Shown here piece by piece: positions 16,020 to 24,030 of a stretch of 36,503 nucleotides of DNA. The first letter of the stretch is position 1, and each line of letters opens with the position of its first letter. The stretch is from NCBI GenBank assembly GCA_051650265.1, contig JBOFIR010000002.1, positions 1-36,503 on the forward strand, given 5' to 3'. The DNA is from JBOFEH01 sp051650265. GTDB lineage: Bacteria > Bacillota > Clostridia > Lachnospirales > Cellulosilyticaceae. Position numbers and translations under genes: made by a program. Under the pieces are notes generated by a model that did not search any database, was not told the origin of the DNA, and was given only the letters and a program-made list of their open reading frames with translations.

Positions 16020-17018
16020 CTAGTCCTTAAGCAAAATAAGACTGAGGAGTTTGGTTAAGAAACGTTTGAAGTAATCATTCACATGATTACGTGAAAGGCT
16101 ATAGGTAATAGCAATAGATCCCACGAAGCAAACCATTAATTTGAGCCATAGGAGGGGAATAAAGTAAGTGATCACAAAGATGACCACGAGAAGATAAGTA
16201 TGCAAAATATATACAGGAAGTGTATTGCCACCAATCTTAGCAAAGAAAGTAGGCCGCGTCTTTGTGGTGTTGATGAGACCAAAGATAAATGAGAAACCTA
16301 TAATATAGAGTAAACAACGACTGAGTACACCCAACCAGATTGGTACAGTTGAAGTCTGGAAGGAGTCACTGCCATACAAGAATTCTATAGGGAAGATCCT
16401 GGTATAGGCAATCCCATAAGAAAAAGCAAGGGAGAGCGAAATAATGAAGATAGCGTACACTCTATGAGGTTTTTTGAGACTAAAAAGACGTTCTTCTTTC
16501 ATAAAATAACCTGTTAGGAAAAATGGAAAGAAGACTAATGTGCGTGACATAGAGAGTTGACTATCAAATTCACCAAAGATTCCAGCGCAAAGCCCTACTA
16601 CGAGACTGAGTGGTAAAATATACTTTACCCGAACCAAGTCTTTGAGCATGATACGCCATATGAACATACTTAGAAGATACCATAGTGCCCAACCTGGCGT
16701 GATAAAGGAAAAGGCCGAAGGATCTCTTGTAAAGAGGACAGCGAGCAGGTTCCAGAGTGTGTTGAAAATTACAAAAGGCACTAAAAAGGTAGTGAAGGCA
16801 GACTGCCTTGCTTTCTCTACGTTCTTAGAGAAGTAGCCAGAAATAAAGACAAATGCAGGCATATGAAAAAGATAGATAAAAATATAGAATACCGAGAAGA
16901 CAATATGTTCTTCCTTAATAAGTTCAAGAGAATGCCCAAATACGACGAGAAAAATCAAGAGGCCTTTGAGATTATCTAATAGGTAGTTTCTTGAAATGCT
17001 TGGGAGATTTTTATCCAT
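16020..17018 (-). CDS. Membrane acyltransferase, acyltransferase-3 family
   Basis: A 332-residue polytopic membrane protein of the acyltransferase-3 family, which moves acetyl or other acyl groups to sugars at the membrane. The start region (YLLDNLKGLLIFLVVFGHSLE) contains the family's key GH motif in TM1. FHMPAFVFISGYFS follows, then about ten TM segments including TPGWALWYLLSMFIW and FFLTGYFMK. A TTG at 17033 opens the frame, but GAAGG is placed correctly for ATG 17018. That ATG lies in ATGGATAA, overlapping the stop of the upstream SGNH gene by 8 nt. The pairing with an SGNH esterase suggests making and removing an O-acyl group on the same glycan. Confidence 0.85.
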   Translation of the reverse strand: MDKNLPSISRNYLLDNLKGLLIFLVVFGHSLELIKEEHIVFSVFYIFIYLFHMPAFVFISGYFSKNVEKARQSAFTTFLVPFVIFNTLWNLLAVLFTRDPSAFSFITPGWALWYLLSMFIWRIMLKDLVRVKYILPLSLVVGLCAGIFGEFDSQLSMSRTLVFFPFFLTGYFMKEERLFSLKKPHRVYAIFIISLSLAFSYGIAYTRIFPIEFLYGSDSFQTSTVPIWLGVLSRCLLYIIGFSFIFGLINTTKTRPTFFAKIGGNTLPVYILHTYLLVVIFVITYFIPLLWLKLMVCFVGSIAITYSLSRNHVNDYFKRFLTKLLSLILLKD

Positions 17019-17658
17019 GATGTATACCTTCAAGTTCCGTAAGGTAAGGTTCTAGTACTGCCTTAATCCAAGTTTTTGCAATGAGGATGTGCCCTTCGGG
17101 ATTAGGATGTACGCCATCTTCAGTCCAGTAGATATTAGGACGCTCAGGCGTGATATGTGCATGGAACACTTCATGTAGTGGAATATAGATGGCGTTATAA
17201 GCCTCGGCAAGTTCCTTGACAATTTTTATTTTTTGATTAAGATCTTCAAACCATTCGAGTTGATGCGTCTCTACGGGGAGTAAGAAGGGTGACATGAGTA
17301 CGAGCTTGACATGAGGGTAACGTGCACGTACAGAGTCAAGTAGGTACATATAGTTGCTACGGAATTCTTCAGCTGTAGTGACGAGATGGAGGTCAAAGCG
17401 TCTCCAGGTATCATTGATGCCAATGAGTAGAGAAAGAAGATCAGGGGCAAGTTCAAGGCAGTCCCTTTCCCAACGTCTACAGAGATTGTGTGTGCGATTG
17501 CCATAGATTCCTTTGTTCAGGCAAGTAATATCTAAATGTGAAAGATGTGTGTCAAGGTAGTGGTTGATAAGATTGACATAACCTTCTCCGAGATCTGTGT
17601 GTTTTAAACGGCTACGGCTGCAGTCAGTGATACTATCACCTTGAAATAAAAAAAGCAT
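17011..17658 (-). CDS. SGNH/GDSL hydrolase (probable carbohydrate O-acyl esterase)
   Basis: A 215-residue esterase with all SGNH blocks visible: block I QGDSITD near the N-terminus (Ser8 region), block II Gly in NKGIYGNR, block III GIND, and block V DGVHPNPEGH with the catalytic Asp and His. There is no signal peptide, so it is cytoplasmic. The protein resembles single-domain acetyl-xylan or rhamnogalacturonan esterase-like members used on imported oligosaccharides. AGGAGG sits five nt before ATG 17658. It is the first gene of a two-gene unit with the acyltransferase. Confidence 0.88.
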   Translation of the reverse strand: MLFLFQGDSITDCSRSRLKHTDLGEGYVNLINHYLDTHLSHLDITCLNKGIYGNRTHNLCRRWERDCLELAPDLLSLLIGINDTWRRFDLHLVTTAEEFRSNYMYLLDSVRARYPHVKLVLMSPFLLPVETHQLEWFEDLNQKIKIVKELAEAYNAIYIPLHEVFHAHITPERPNIYWTEDGVHPNPEGHILIAKTWIKAVLEPYLTELEGIHHG

Positions 17659-17813
17659 AGAGACCTCCTAGATAGAATTCTTTTTAACCTTACAATACCA
17701 TAATATTTTTAATAATTCTAGAAGTGAAAACTAATCAAAAAACATTGTCTGAAAATTGAACTAAATAATACAATTCTTGGCAAAAATAAAATAAGAAAGT
17801 TGGTGTACTGTAA

Positions 17814-17822
17814 TGGTATAAT
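17814..17822 (+). promoter_or_regulatory. Extended -10 promoter of the S41 protease gene
   Basis: TGG-TATAAT is a consensus TGN-extended -10 element. No good -35 hexamer lies 17 nt upstream, which is common with extended -10 promoters. The GGGG ribosome binding site follows at 17840. Confidence 0.55.
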
Positions 17823-17850
17823 ATAAAGAAAGGTGTACTGGGGTGAGAAA

Positions 17851-19251
17851 ATGAAAAAGAAAATATGTGCAGTCGTCGTGATCAGTATGTTGGCGTTAGC
17901 CTTACTCGGGGGAGCGGGTTATACGTTATCACAACCGATACAGTTTTTACCTATTGAAGAACCACAATTTGAAAGTCACCGTGCGCTAGATGAAGGACTA
18001 AGGGTACAAGAGATGGAAGATGACCTCAAAGCATTGTCAGATGTACTTTATGCGGTACATCCAAAGGTAGTAGAAGAAGATCATGCATGGCTAGATCAGG
18101 CTTTTGAAGAGGCTTATAGTAAAGTGAAAGAGCCATTGTTACTAAGAGACTTTTATTATATGGTGTCTGAACTCTTGGCAAAATTTCAAGATGCACATAC
18201 TTCTACCTTTCCCAAAGATCTAGGTGAGAGTTATATGCAAGCAGATCTTAAATGGATAGAGAGTGACTTATATGTCATTAATAGCCGTTTTTTGAAGCCA
18301 AAGGATCGTATTGTAGCCATCAATAGTATGCCTATTGAAGAGATTTATGAAAAAGCACATAAAATTATTTCGGCAGAGAATGAATATGCAAGGCGTAGTA
18401 GGTTCATCATCCGTATCAAAACCCTTTCTTTTATTGAAACATGTACAGGAGAACGTCGTGTGGAGCGTATCACTGTAGAGCGTGAAGGTAAGATGATAGA
18501 ACAACCTATTATCTATGGTATGTCACCCTATACCAATCGCAAGATACAAGAAGAAGACAGTAAAAATTGGGTACGCTATGAGATTGATCCAGAGCGGGAG
18601 ACTAGTATCTTTACCCTCAAAACATGTGATTATAATGAAGAGTATCAAGAGGTTGTACGCAAGATGTTTGAAGAGATGAAGGCAAAAGATGTGAAGCATT
18701 TAATTATTGATGTGAGAGGAAATGGTGGTGGGAACTCTAAGGTTATTGATGAGATCATCCATTATCTTCCTGTAGACCGTTATGTATATTATGGTGTAAA
18801 TGCAAGGTATTCAGAGGCTGCGAGGCTTCAAAGAGGTTATCTAAGAACTAGCGGGACAGTGAGTTATAGTCCAGGCAAGAAGATGAATAAAAAAGTAGAA
18901 GATTTCTTGTTTGATGGCGATATTTATATATTGGTAGATGATCATACTTTTTCTTCTGCTAACTGGATGGGGGTTATTTTCCAAGATAGTCATCTAGGGA
19001 CAGTGGTAGGTGAACCTACAAGCAACAATCCCAATAGCTATGGGGATGTCTTGCAATTCCAGCTTCCAAATTCTCAGATACGTTATCAGGTATCTATGAA
19101 AAGATGGGTAAGACCTGACCAGTCAAAAAACAATGAGGATACATTAATGCCAGATGTACTTGTGAAACCCACCCTTGATGAGTGGGTAAGTGGAAGAGAT
19201 ATCATCTTAGAGCGTACAATAGAACTGATCAAGATAAAAAAGCCTCAGTAA
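17851..19251 (+). CDS. Secreted S41-family peptidase
   Basis: A 466-residue protein with an N-terminal signal peptide or anchor (MKKKICAVVVISMLALALLGGAG). The N-terminal helical domain has the family-typical DAHTS. The C-terminal S41 core includes IIDVRGNGGGNS (about residue 290), ILVDDHTFSSANWMG, where the nucleophilic serine is expected, and GEPTSNNPNSYG. No PDZ domain stands out between them. Relatives degrade or process extracellular proteins, and some members are non-classical. A longer GTG start at 17833 is possible, but GGGG lies 7 nt before ATG 17851 and starts the signal peptide directly. The gene stands alone and ends at a strong terminator. Confidence 0.85.
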   Translation: MKKKICAVVVISMLALALLGGAGYTLSQPIQFLPIEEPQFESHRALDEGLRVQEMEDDLKALSDVLYAVHPKVVEEDHAWLDQAFEEAYSKVKEPLLLRDFYYMVSELLAKFQDAHTSTFPKDLGESYMQADLKWIESDLYVINSRFLKPKDRIVAINSMPIEEIYEKAHKIISAENEYARRSRFIIRIKTLSFIETCTGERRVERITVEREGKMIEQPIIYGMSPYTNRKIQEEDSKNWVRYEIDPERETSIFTLKTCDYNEEYQEVVRKMFEEMKAKDVKHLIIDVRGNGGGNSKVIDEIIHYLPVDRYVYYGVNARYSEAARLQRGYLRTSGTVSYSPGKKMNKKVEDFLFDGDIYILVDDHTFSSANWMGVIFQDSHLGTVVGEPTSNNPNSYGDVLQFQLPNSQIRYQVSMKRWVRPDQSKNNEDTLMPDVLVKPTLDEWVSGRDIILERTIELIKIKKPQ

Positions 19252-19262
19252 GAAAATACACT

Positions 19263-19301
19263 AAAAAAGTAGGACTATACAGCACATAGTCCTACTTTTT
19301 T
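19263..19301. terminator. Intrinsic terminator of the S41 gene
   Basis: AAAAAAGTAGGACTA pairs with TAGTCCTACTTTTTT, with a short loop and a six-T run. It should insulate the next operon. Confidence 0.92.
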
Positions 19302-19339
19302 AGTGTATTGAGGATATGGGATAAGGTGAAGGGGTCTAT

Positions 19340-19366
19340 TAAGAAAAAAGAGAAAATAGACGATAT
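19340..19366 (+). promoter_or_regulatory. Sigma-28/SigD-like motility promoter
   Basis: TAAG (19340-19343), a 15-nt spacer, and GACGATAT (19359-19366). The known SigD/FliA consensus is TAAA-N15-GCCGATAT, so the match is 3 of 4 and 7 of 8 with exact spacing. It lies 54 nt before the KASIII-like gene, which is followed by a chemoreceptor gene, a class usually read by this sigma factor. Confidence 0.7.
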
Positions 19367-19419
19367 ATAAAAGTATTTATATTTTAGTATAAAAATTAAA
19401 TTATAAAAGGGAGAAGAAT

Positions 19420-20409
19420 ATGATTTTAAGGGACATTCAACTTTACTATCCAAAGCAACTTGTAAAAAATGACTACTATCTTGAAAGATTTGAAGCGCAA
19501 GAGGGTGTGCTTCGTACAATTTTTGATCGGATGCAAAAAGAAGAACGTTATATAGGCGGAGAAGGGGAAACGAGTGTATCCATGGCACAGGGGGCCGTGC
19601 GCAAAGTACTAGAAACAAGTGGTATCAATCCGCAGGAAGTTGGAGCGGTTTTCTTTGCTTCTCAAACGCCAGAATACTTAGTACCAACTAATGCGGTATT
19701 TGTACATCAGGCAGTAGGACTTAGCAAAGAGTGTTTTTGTGCCGATGTGAATGCAAACTGTGGGGGAATGACGGTTGCATTTGATATGGCATATCGTTTT
19801 TTTAAGGCACATGAGTCATGTAAGTATATTATTGTAGTAGGGGCAGAGCATCATTCTAAGCATTCGTCAAAAGAATGTATGCAGACGTATCCTATTCTCG
19901 CGGACATAGGGTGTGCTGTACTTCTAGAGGGAAGTAAGGAGAGCTTTTTAGAGTCTACATATTATACCAATAGCAAACAGGCGCAGGTAATCAGATTCCC
20001 GAAGGATGGCCTCTCTACAATCTATGAGGAGGAATCAGAAAAACATATGTACTGGGGATTGGCAGGTGGTACCCTTGAAGGGGCGTATGGTCCGGCTATT
20101 AGTAGGATTAATGCGCTGTTAACGGAACATAAGGTAAGTAAAGAAGAGATAGGATTACTATGCTGCAGTCAACAAATGCTTCATATTAGTGAATATCTTT
20201 GGAAGGAATTAGAACTTACGAGTGATCATGTATGTTATGTAGGGGATCGTTATGGCTATACTGGAGCGACTTCTCCTTTTGTATCGCTTTATCATGCAGT
20301 ACATGAACAGCGGGTAAAAGATGGGGAGTACATTATTTTCTGTTCAGGAGGAGCAGGTGGGACATTAAATATGATCGTCTACCGTTATATGGAGGCTAAT
20401 GTGTCATGA
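19420..20409 (+). CDS. KASIII (FabH)-like thiolase-fold protein with a degenerate catalytic triad
   Basis: A 329-residue thiolase-fold protein similar over its length to 3-oxoacyl-ACP synthase III. The nucleophile Cys114 is present in NANCGGMTVAFD, with family-like VFFASQTPEYLVPTNA before it and DRYGYTGATSPFVSL near the end. FabH uses Cys-His-Asn. Where FabH has PHQAN this protein has CSQQM (Ser250 in place of His), and where FabH has YGNTSAAS it has YGYTGATS (Tyr280 in place of Asn). Ordinary decarboxylative condensation is therefore unlikely; acyl transfer, hydrolysis or acyl binding is possible. GGGAG precedes ATG 19420. Its stop overlaps the chemoreceptor start (ATGA), and a sigma-28-like promoter lies upstream. 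A link to motility or chemosensing is inferred from this context. Confidence 0.8.
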   Translation: MILRDIQLYYPKQLVKNDYYLERFEAQEGVLRTIFDRMQKEERYIGGEGETSVSMAQGAVRKVLETSGINPQEVGAVFFASQTPEYLVPTNAVFVHQAVGLSKECFCADVNANCGGMTVAFDMAYRFFKAHESCKYIIVVGAEHHSKHSSKECMQTYPILADIGCAVLLEGSKESFLESTYYTNSKQAQVIRFPKDGLSTIYEEESEKHMYWGLAGGTLEGAYGPAISRINALLTEHKVSKEEIGLLCCSQQMLHISEYLWKELELTSDHVCYVGDRYGYTGATSPFVSLYHAVHEQRVKDGEYIIFCSGGAGGTLNMIVYRYMEANVS

Positions 20410-21860
20410 GAAAAGTAGATCCAAGAAAGGTTGGTTTTTATGGTATTACAATACTTAATACGTTAGCTTGGCTAACAATGTTTCCTAAAGTACCAATCAT
20501 TTTAAGTATACCAAGCTGTATTTTTTATTATAGTCTAATCGCTTTCTTGTTTAAAAAGTGGGACAAACTCAATATTCAAAAATGGCGTATTGTATTTTGT
20601 GTAATGTATTACTTATTGATTATCATGTATGTAGATGTGGCGAAGGATTCATCACCTACAAGTGTAATGGTAATCTTTGCAGGTTTAGGTGTGATTAGCC
20701 TATTTAATAAGATTTCTATTACGATAATAGGTATGGTATTAGGTTTGATAGCATTAGGCGTGACTTATAGAATGAATCAAAATACAGTATTTCTTGGGTT
20801 TCCGGTAAGTGAAGTTGCTATTATGGCATTTAACTATTGTCTTACAGGGGGACTTTTGATTACTGCAAATGCCTTTGCGTCTAAGGACAAAAAGCATATT
20901 CAAGAAAATGCAAAGGTATTAGAAGAAAAGAATGATAAGTTAACTCTGTTTGTTGAGCATATTACCAATAACGTGAAAGCGTTAAATCAAATTACTACTG
21001 ATATGAATCAAAATCTTACAAGTGTTGAACATGCAGCGGTGACAATGGATCATTCATTAGGTATCTTCAAAACAAGTATGGAAGAGCAAGGTGCAGGTAT
21101 TGAAGAAATTGACGCAAATATGATTGAAGTTAATGATGTAGTCGTATCAGTTGGGGAGTTATCCAAGAATCTTGAAGAGAAGTCCCTTACGACCAAGGAA
21201 GTCTTGATACAAGCGATGGCGCAATCGGGTACTTTGTTTAATAATCTTAACCATGTAGGTGAGAGTGTATCTGAGACAAAGCAAAATACGGAGAGTTTAT
21301 TGAAACAAGCTGGGCGCGTGACACTTGTGGTAGATAGTATTAAGAGTATTTCAGAGCAAACAAACCTTCTTGCACTCAATGCTTCAATAGAGTCAGCAAG
21401 AGCGGGTGAATATGGAAGAGGATTTGGTGTCGTTGCCAATGAAATAAGGCATCTTGCTACTGAGACACAGTCTATGACAAGCAATATTTCTGATATTATC
21501 CAAAATCTTTCCGAGCAGATCAAACAAATTTCAATGGATATTGAACGCGTGAAGGAACATATGGATCAATCTCAAGAAGTGAAGGATGAGTTAGAAAAAA
21601 GTTTAGGTGTATTTAATGAGACAATGGAACATACAATGGAAACTTCAAAGAGTGTGAATACAGAAATTTCTAATCTCCAAATGTTTTCTAATGGTGTTAC
21701 AAGTAGCATGGCTGAGTTTGTAGAAATTATCCAAAATAATATTGGAGTACTAGGAGAATTACAAGAGTCACTTGCAGAGCATCGGACAAGCGTGGGTGCA
21801 CTTTCAGGAGAAGCTCAGGAATTAAGTGCAGTGAGTGAAGGGCTAGAGAAGCTTCTTTAA
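20406..21860 (+). CDS. Methyl-accepting chemotaxis protein with six-TM N-terminal sensor region
   Basis: A 484-residue chemoreceptor. The first ~158 residues form about six TM helices (approximately 10-26, 30-48, 61-76, 85-100, 104-121, 134-158) with very short loops, so there is no large external ligand domain and no HAMP domain. A long coiled coil follows, with the conserved hairpin tip SEQTNLLALNASIESARAG near residues 316-334 and GFGVVANEIRHLA after it, which contact CheA and CheW. The ligand should be sensed in or near the membrane, or inside the cell. ATG 20406 overlaps the stop of the KASIII-like gene by 4 nt, so the two are translationally coupled, an unusual partner for a receptor gene. 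Confidence 0.9.
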   Translation: MRKVDPRKVGFYGITILNTLAWLTMFPKVPIILSIPSCIFYYSLIAFLFKKWDKLNIQKWRIVFCVMYYLLIIMYVDVAKDSSPTSVMVIFAGLGVISLFNKISITIIGMVLGLIALGVTYRMNQNTVFLGFPVSEVAIMAFNYCLTGGLLITANAFASKDKKHIQENAKVLEEKNDKLTLFVEHITNNVKALNQITTDMNQNLTSVEHAAVTMDHSLGIFKTSMEEQGAGIEEIDANMIEVNDVVVSVGELSKNLEEKSLTTKEVLIQAMAQSGTLFNNLNHVGESVSETKQNTESLLKQAGRVTLVVDSIKSISEQTNLLALNASIESARAGEYGRGFGVVANEIRHLATETQSMTSNISDIIQNLSEQIKQISMDIERVKEHMDQSQEVKDELEKSLGVFNETMEHTMETSKSVNTEISNLQMFSNGVTSSMAEFVEIIQNNIGVLGELQESLAEHRTSVGALSGEAQELSAVSEGLEKLL

Positions 21861-21927
21861 GTATGTGAAAATACAAGGTCTCTTTAGAAAAATACATTAA
21901 ATGGTAAATAATACTATATTTTTAAAC

Positions 21928-21956
21928 TTGAATATATTATATTAGAAGTGTAGAAT
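21928..21956 (+). promoter_or_regulatory. Promoter of the flavodoxin gene
   Basis: TTGAAT (21928-21933), 17-nt spacer, TAGAAT (21951-21956), about 33 nt before the flavodoxin start. Confidence 0.6.
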
Positions 21957-21989
21957 AAGTCTGTATTTGAGTTCAGGAAGGGTGAGCCT

Positions 21990-22502
21990 ATGGCACAAGA
22001 GAAGAGCAAATGTGGCAAGAAGTTAGTTGTATTTTACTCATTAGAAGGGCATACACAATTGGTGGGGCAGTTGATTGCGAGGGCACTCGGTGCAACGATT
22101 GTGGAGCTCAAGACCCAGAAACCATTTCCAAAGCAAGGATTTAAGAAGTATTTCATGGGAGGTAAAAGTGTTTGTTTCAAAGAGAAACCAGCACTTACCA
22201 ACAAACTTCCTCAGTTGACGCAGTATGATACTGTGATTATTGGGACACCTGTATGGGCAGGGCAGTTTTCATCGCCTATACGTACTTTCTTAACTCAAAA
22301 TGATCTTACAGGTAAGAAAGTTGCATTCTTTGCTTGCCATGGTGGCGGCGGTGCCAAGAAGTGTTTTGAAAAACTTCGTAAGGCACTTCCAGGGTGTGAA
22401 GTCATCTCAGAGATTGACTTCGTAATGCCAGTGGCTGATCAGAAGAAGCAGCTCAAAACTCAAGTAGAGACTTGGGTGAATGAAAATATTAATATGAAAT
22501 AA
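21990..22502 (+). CDS. Flavodoxin-family protein
   Basis: A 170-residue FMN-binding electron carrier or flavodoxin-like oxidoreductase. The phosphate-binding loop is VFYSLEGHTQ (about 14-23), the isoalloxazine-contacting region is GTPVWAGQFSSP, and FFACHGGGGAKKC forms the third FMN loop. The sequence resembles the flavodoxin_4/NAD(P)H-oxidoreductase-like group rather than short classical flavodoxins. A Cys- and Lys-rich N-terminus (KSKCGKK) precedes the fold. AAGGGTG lies upstream of ATG 21990. The gene has its own promoter and terminator and no obvious partner. Confidence 0.85.
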   Translation: MAQEKSKCGKKLVVFYSLEGHTQLVGQLIARALGATIVELKTQKPFPKQGFKKYFMGGKSVCFKEKPALTNKLPQLTQYDTVIIGTPVWAGQFSSPIRTFLTQNDLTGKKVAFFACHGGGGAKKCFEKLRKALPGCEVISEIDFVMPVADQKKQLKTQVETWVNENINMK

Positions 22503-22505
22503 AGT

Positions 22506-22547
22506 AAAAAGCCACAAAACGAATTTACTCGTTTTGTGGCTTTTTTT
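22506..22547. terminator. Bidirectional terminator after flavodoxin
   Basis: AAAAAGCCACAAAACGA pairs with TCGTTTTGTGGCTTTTT around a 6-nt loop. It serves flavodoxin on the plus strand and the ECF fusion gene, whose stop touches it, on the minus strand. Confidence 0.92.
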
Positions 22548-23826
22548 ATAGGGCATATACACTTAAGCGATCTTCTAAATGGACAAAATTTTGACCATTT
22601 AGAGTGTACATAGTATTATGTTGTACTTTTTCTTTGACTTCATCATCTAACCAATAAAATGGTTCATACCAACGTAACAATACTTCACGGCCATTACGAT
22701 CTACAAAATGTTCAGTCATGATTGTATTTTCTTGGACTGAGATATATTTAATGCATTCGAAATGTCTAGAATTAATGGTTAAATTGTAAACACCTTCAGT
22801 ATAATGCATTGTATAGTCTGAAATAGTGATTTCATCATTATTGATAGTGACGGGATTTTCTTTGATGATAAGAGGGATGCCGTGAATGGAGTTATAGTTG
22901 CAAGCAGTATTAAATTCCTCATCAAAAAAGGTGAAAAGTTTAGTTGGGAATGTCTCATCATCGTCATATTGAAGATTAGCAAGTGATCTTATATGAGTTT
23001 CTGTGAGTTGTGTAAACCAAATGGCTTCATTTTTAATCAGACGATCGGACTGAACATTATAAGTATCTCGACATACCTTGACGCCCTCAACATCATGAAT
23101 AAAAGCTTTTTTTAAGACATGGCAGGTAGAAACGGTTGTTAGGTTAAGATCAGGGTAAGCATAGTCCCCATGGGCACCGTGATTACCTACACGTGGGATT
23201 ACAAAGCACTCTTCTTCACATTTTACTTCAAAGAATGGTTTGTTCGTTTTTGTAAGAGTAAGTGAAGGCATTAATAATGGGAAGTTTAATGTTTTTTTCA
23301 TGGCGCTTTCTCCTTTAATATAATAAGATTTCACTTCAAGTGGGCAGTGAGCCCTGAATTGCGATTTTGCATAGTGGATACGGCTTTTGACAGTACCAAG
23401 AGGAAGATTAAGTATATCAGCGATTTCTTGTTGTTTTTTACCTTGTAAGAAGAATAGACAGAGTATGTGGGCAGCTTGTACAGGCATTTCAGAGATAATC
23501 TCATTAACACGTTCACTAGTAGTAGTACTAAGATGAATAGGAGATGTAGTGAGGGTATCTATAGGGTACTCATCAAAAGATATGGTAGGGTTTGTGCTAT
23601 GCTTACGGTAAAAAAGATTACACTCATTTTTAGCGATTTTTAATAACCAATATTTAAAAGTTTCAAGATCTTTTAAGTTGTGAAAGTTTTTGTAGGCAGA
23701 GAGGTAAGTATTTTGAATGACGTCTTCTGCATCTGGGATAGAGGCAATCTTATAGTAGATAAAACGTTCAATAAATAATTTATGTTCGACGAGTAAATCT
23801 TCAAAACTTACTGTGTGTGTACACAT
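22546..23826 (-). CDS. ECF-type sigma factor fused to a 251-residue domain of unknown function
   Basis: A 426-residue protein. Residues 10-78 are sigma region 2 (AEDVIQNTYLSAYKNF, TFKYWLLKIAKNECN) and about 112-165 are region 4 (MPVQAAHILCLFFLQGKKQQEIADILNLPLGTVKSRI). A normal ECF sigma factor would end near residue 170. Here the frame runs on without a stop into a 251-residue, soluble, beta-rich region with many Cys, His and acidic residues that I do not recognise. At the junction the codons for KGES are also an AAAGGAG site eight bases before ATG 23301 (Met176), so the second domain can be translated alone. The full-length start is ATG 23826, with GGAGG 7 nt before it; the frame upstream to 23961 lacks a ribosome binding site. 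The C-terminal region may act as a sensor or anti-sigma-like module. Confidence 0.8.
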   Translation of the reverse strand: MCTHTVSFEDLLVEHKLFIERFIYYKIASIPDAEDVIQNTYLSAYKNFHNLKDLETFKYWLLKIAKNECNLFYRKHSTNPTISFDEYPIDTLTTSPIHLSTTTSERVNEIISEMPVQAAHILCLFFLQGKKQQEIADILNLPLGTVKSRIHYAKSQFRAHCPLEVKSYYIKGESAMKKTLNFPLLMPSLTLTKTNKPFFEVKCEEECFVIPRVGNHGAHGDYAYPDLNLTTVSTCHVLKKAFIHDVEGVKVCRDTYNVQSDRLIKNEAIWFTQLTETHIRSLANLQYDDDETFPTKLFTFFDEEFNTACNYNSIHGIPLIIKENPVTINNDEITISDYTMHYTEGVYNLTINSRHFECIKYISVQENTIMTEHFVDRNGREVLLRWYEPFYWLDDEVKEKVQHNTMYTLNGQNFVHLEDRLSVYAL

Positions 23827-24030
23827 AGAAACCTCCTTTCTGAAAATGATTATTTTATAAAGGCAAATATAAAGATGAAAAAAACATTTAAAAGGTTCAA
23901 ATTGAAAATATATTTTTAAGTATAATTTAGTAAAGTATATAGAAGCAAGAAACTGATTCACGATTTGTCACAACATTGTAAGAAGTGTTTCGTATAATCA
24001 AATCAAAAGAGATGATGAGGAGATGGGAGC

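Noticed and set aside
23827..23961. 45-residue N-terminal extension of the sigma fusion protein
   Set aside because: It is very AT-rich, has no ribosome binding site, and GGAGG directly precedes ATG 23826.
23960..24030. Sigma-A promoter for the ABC/two-component operon
   Set aside because: TATAAT is present, but the nearest TTGTCA is 22 nt away. I noted it in the gene entry and did not call a promoter.
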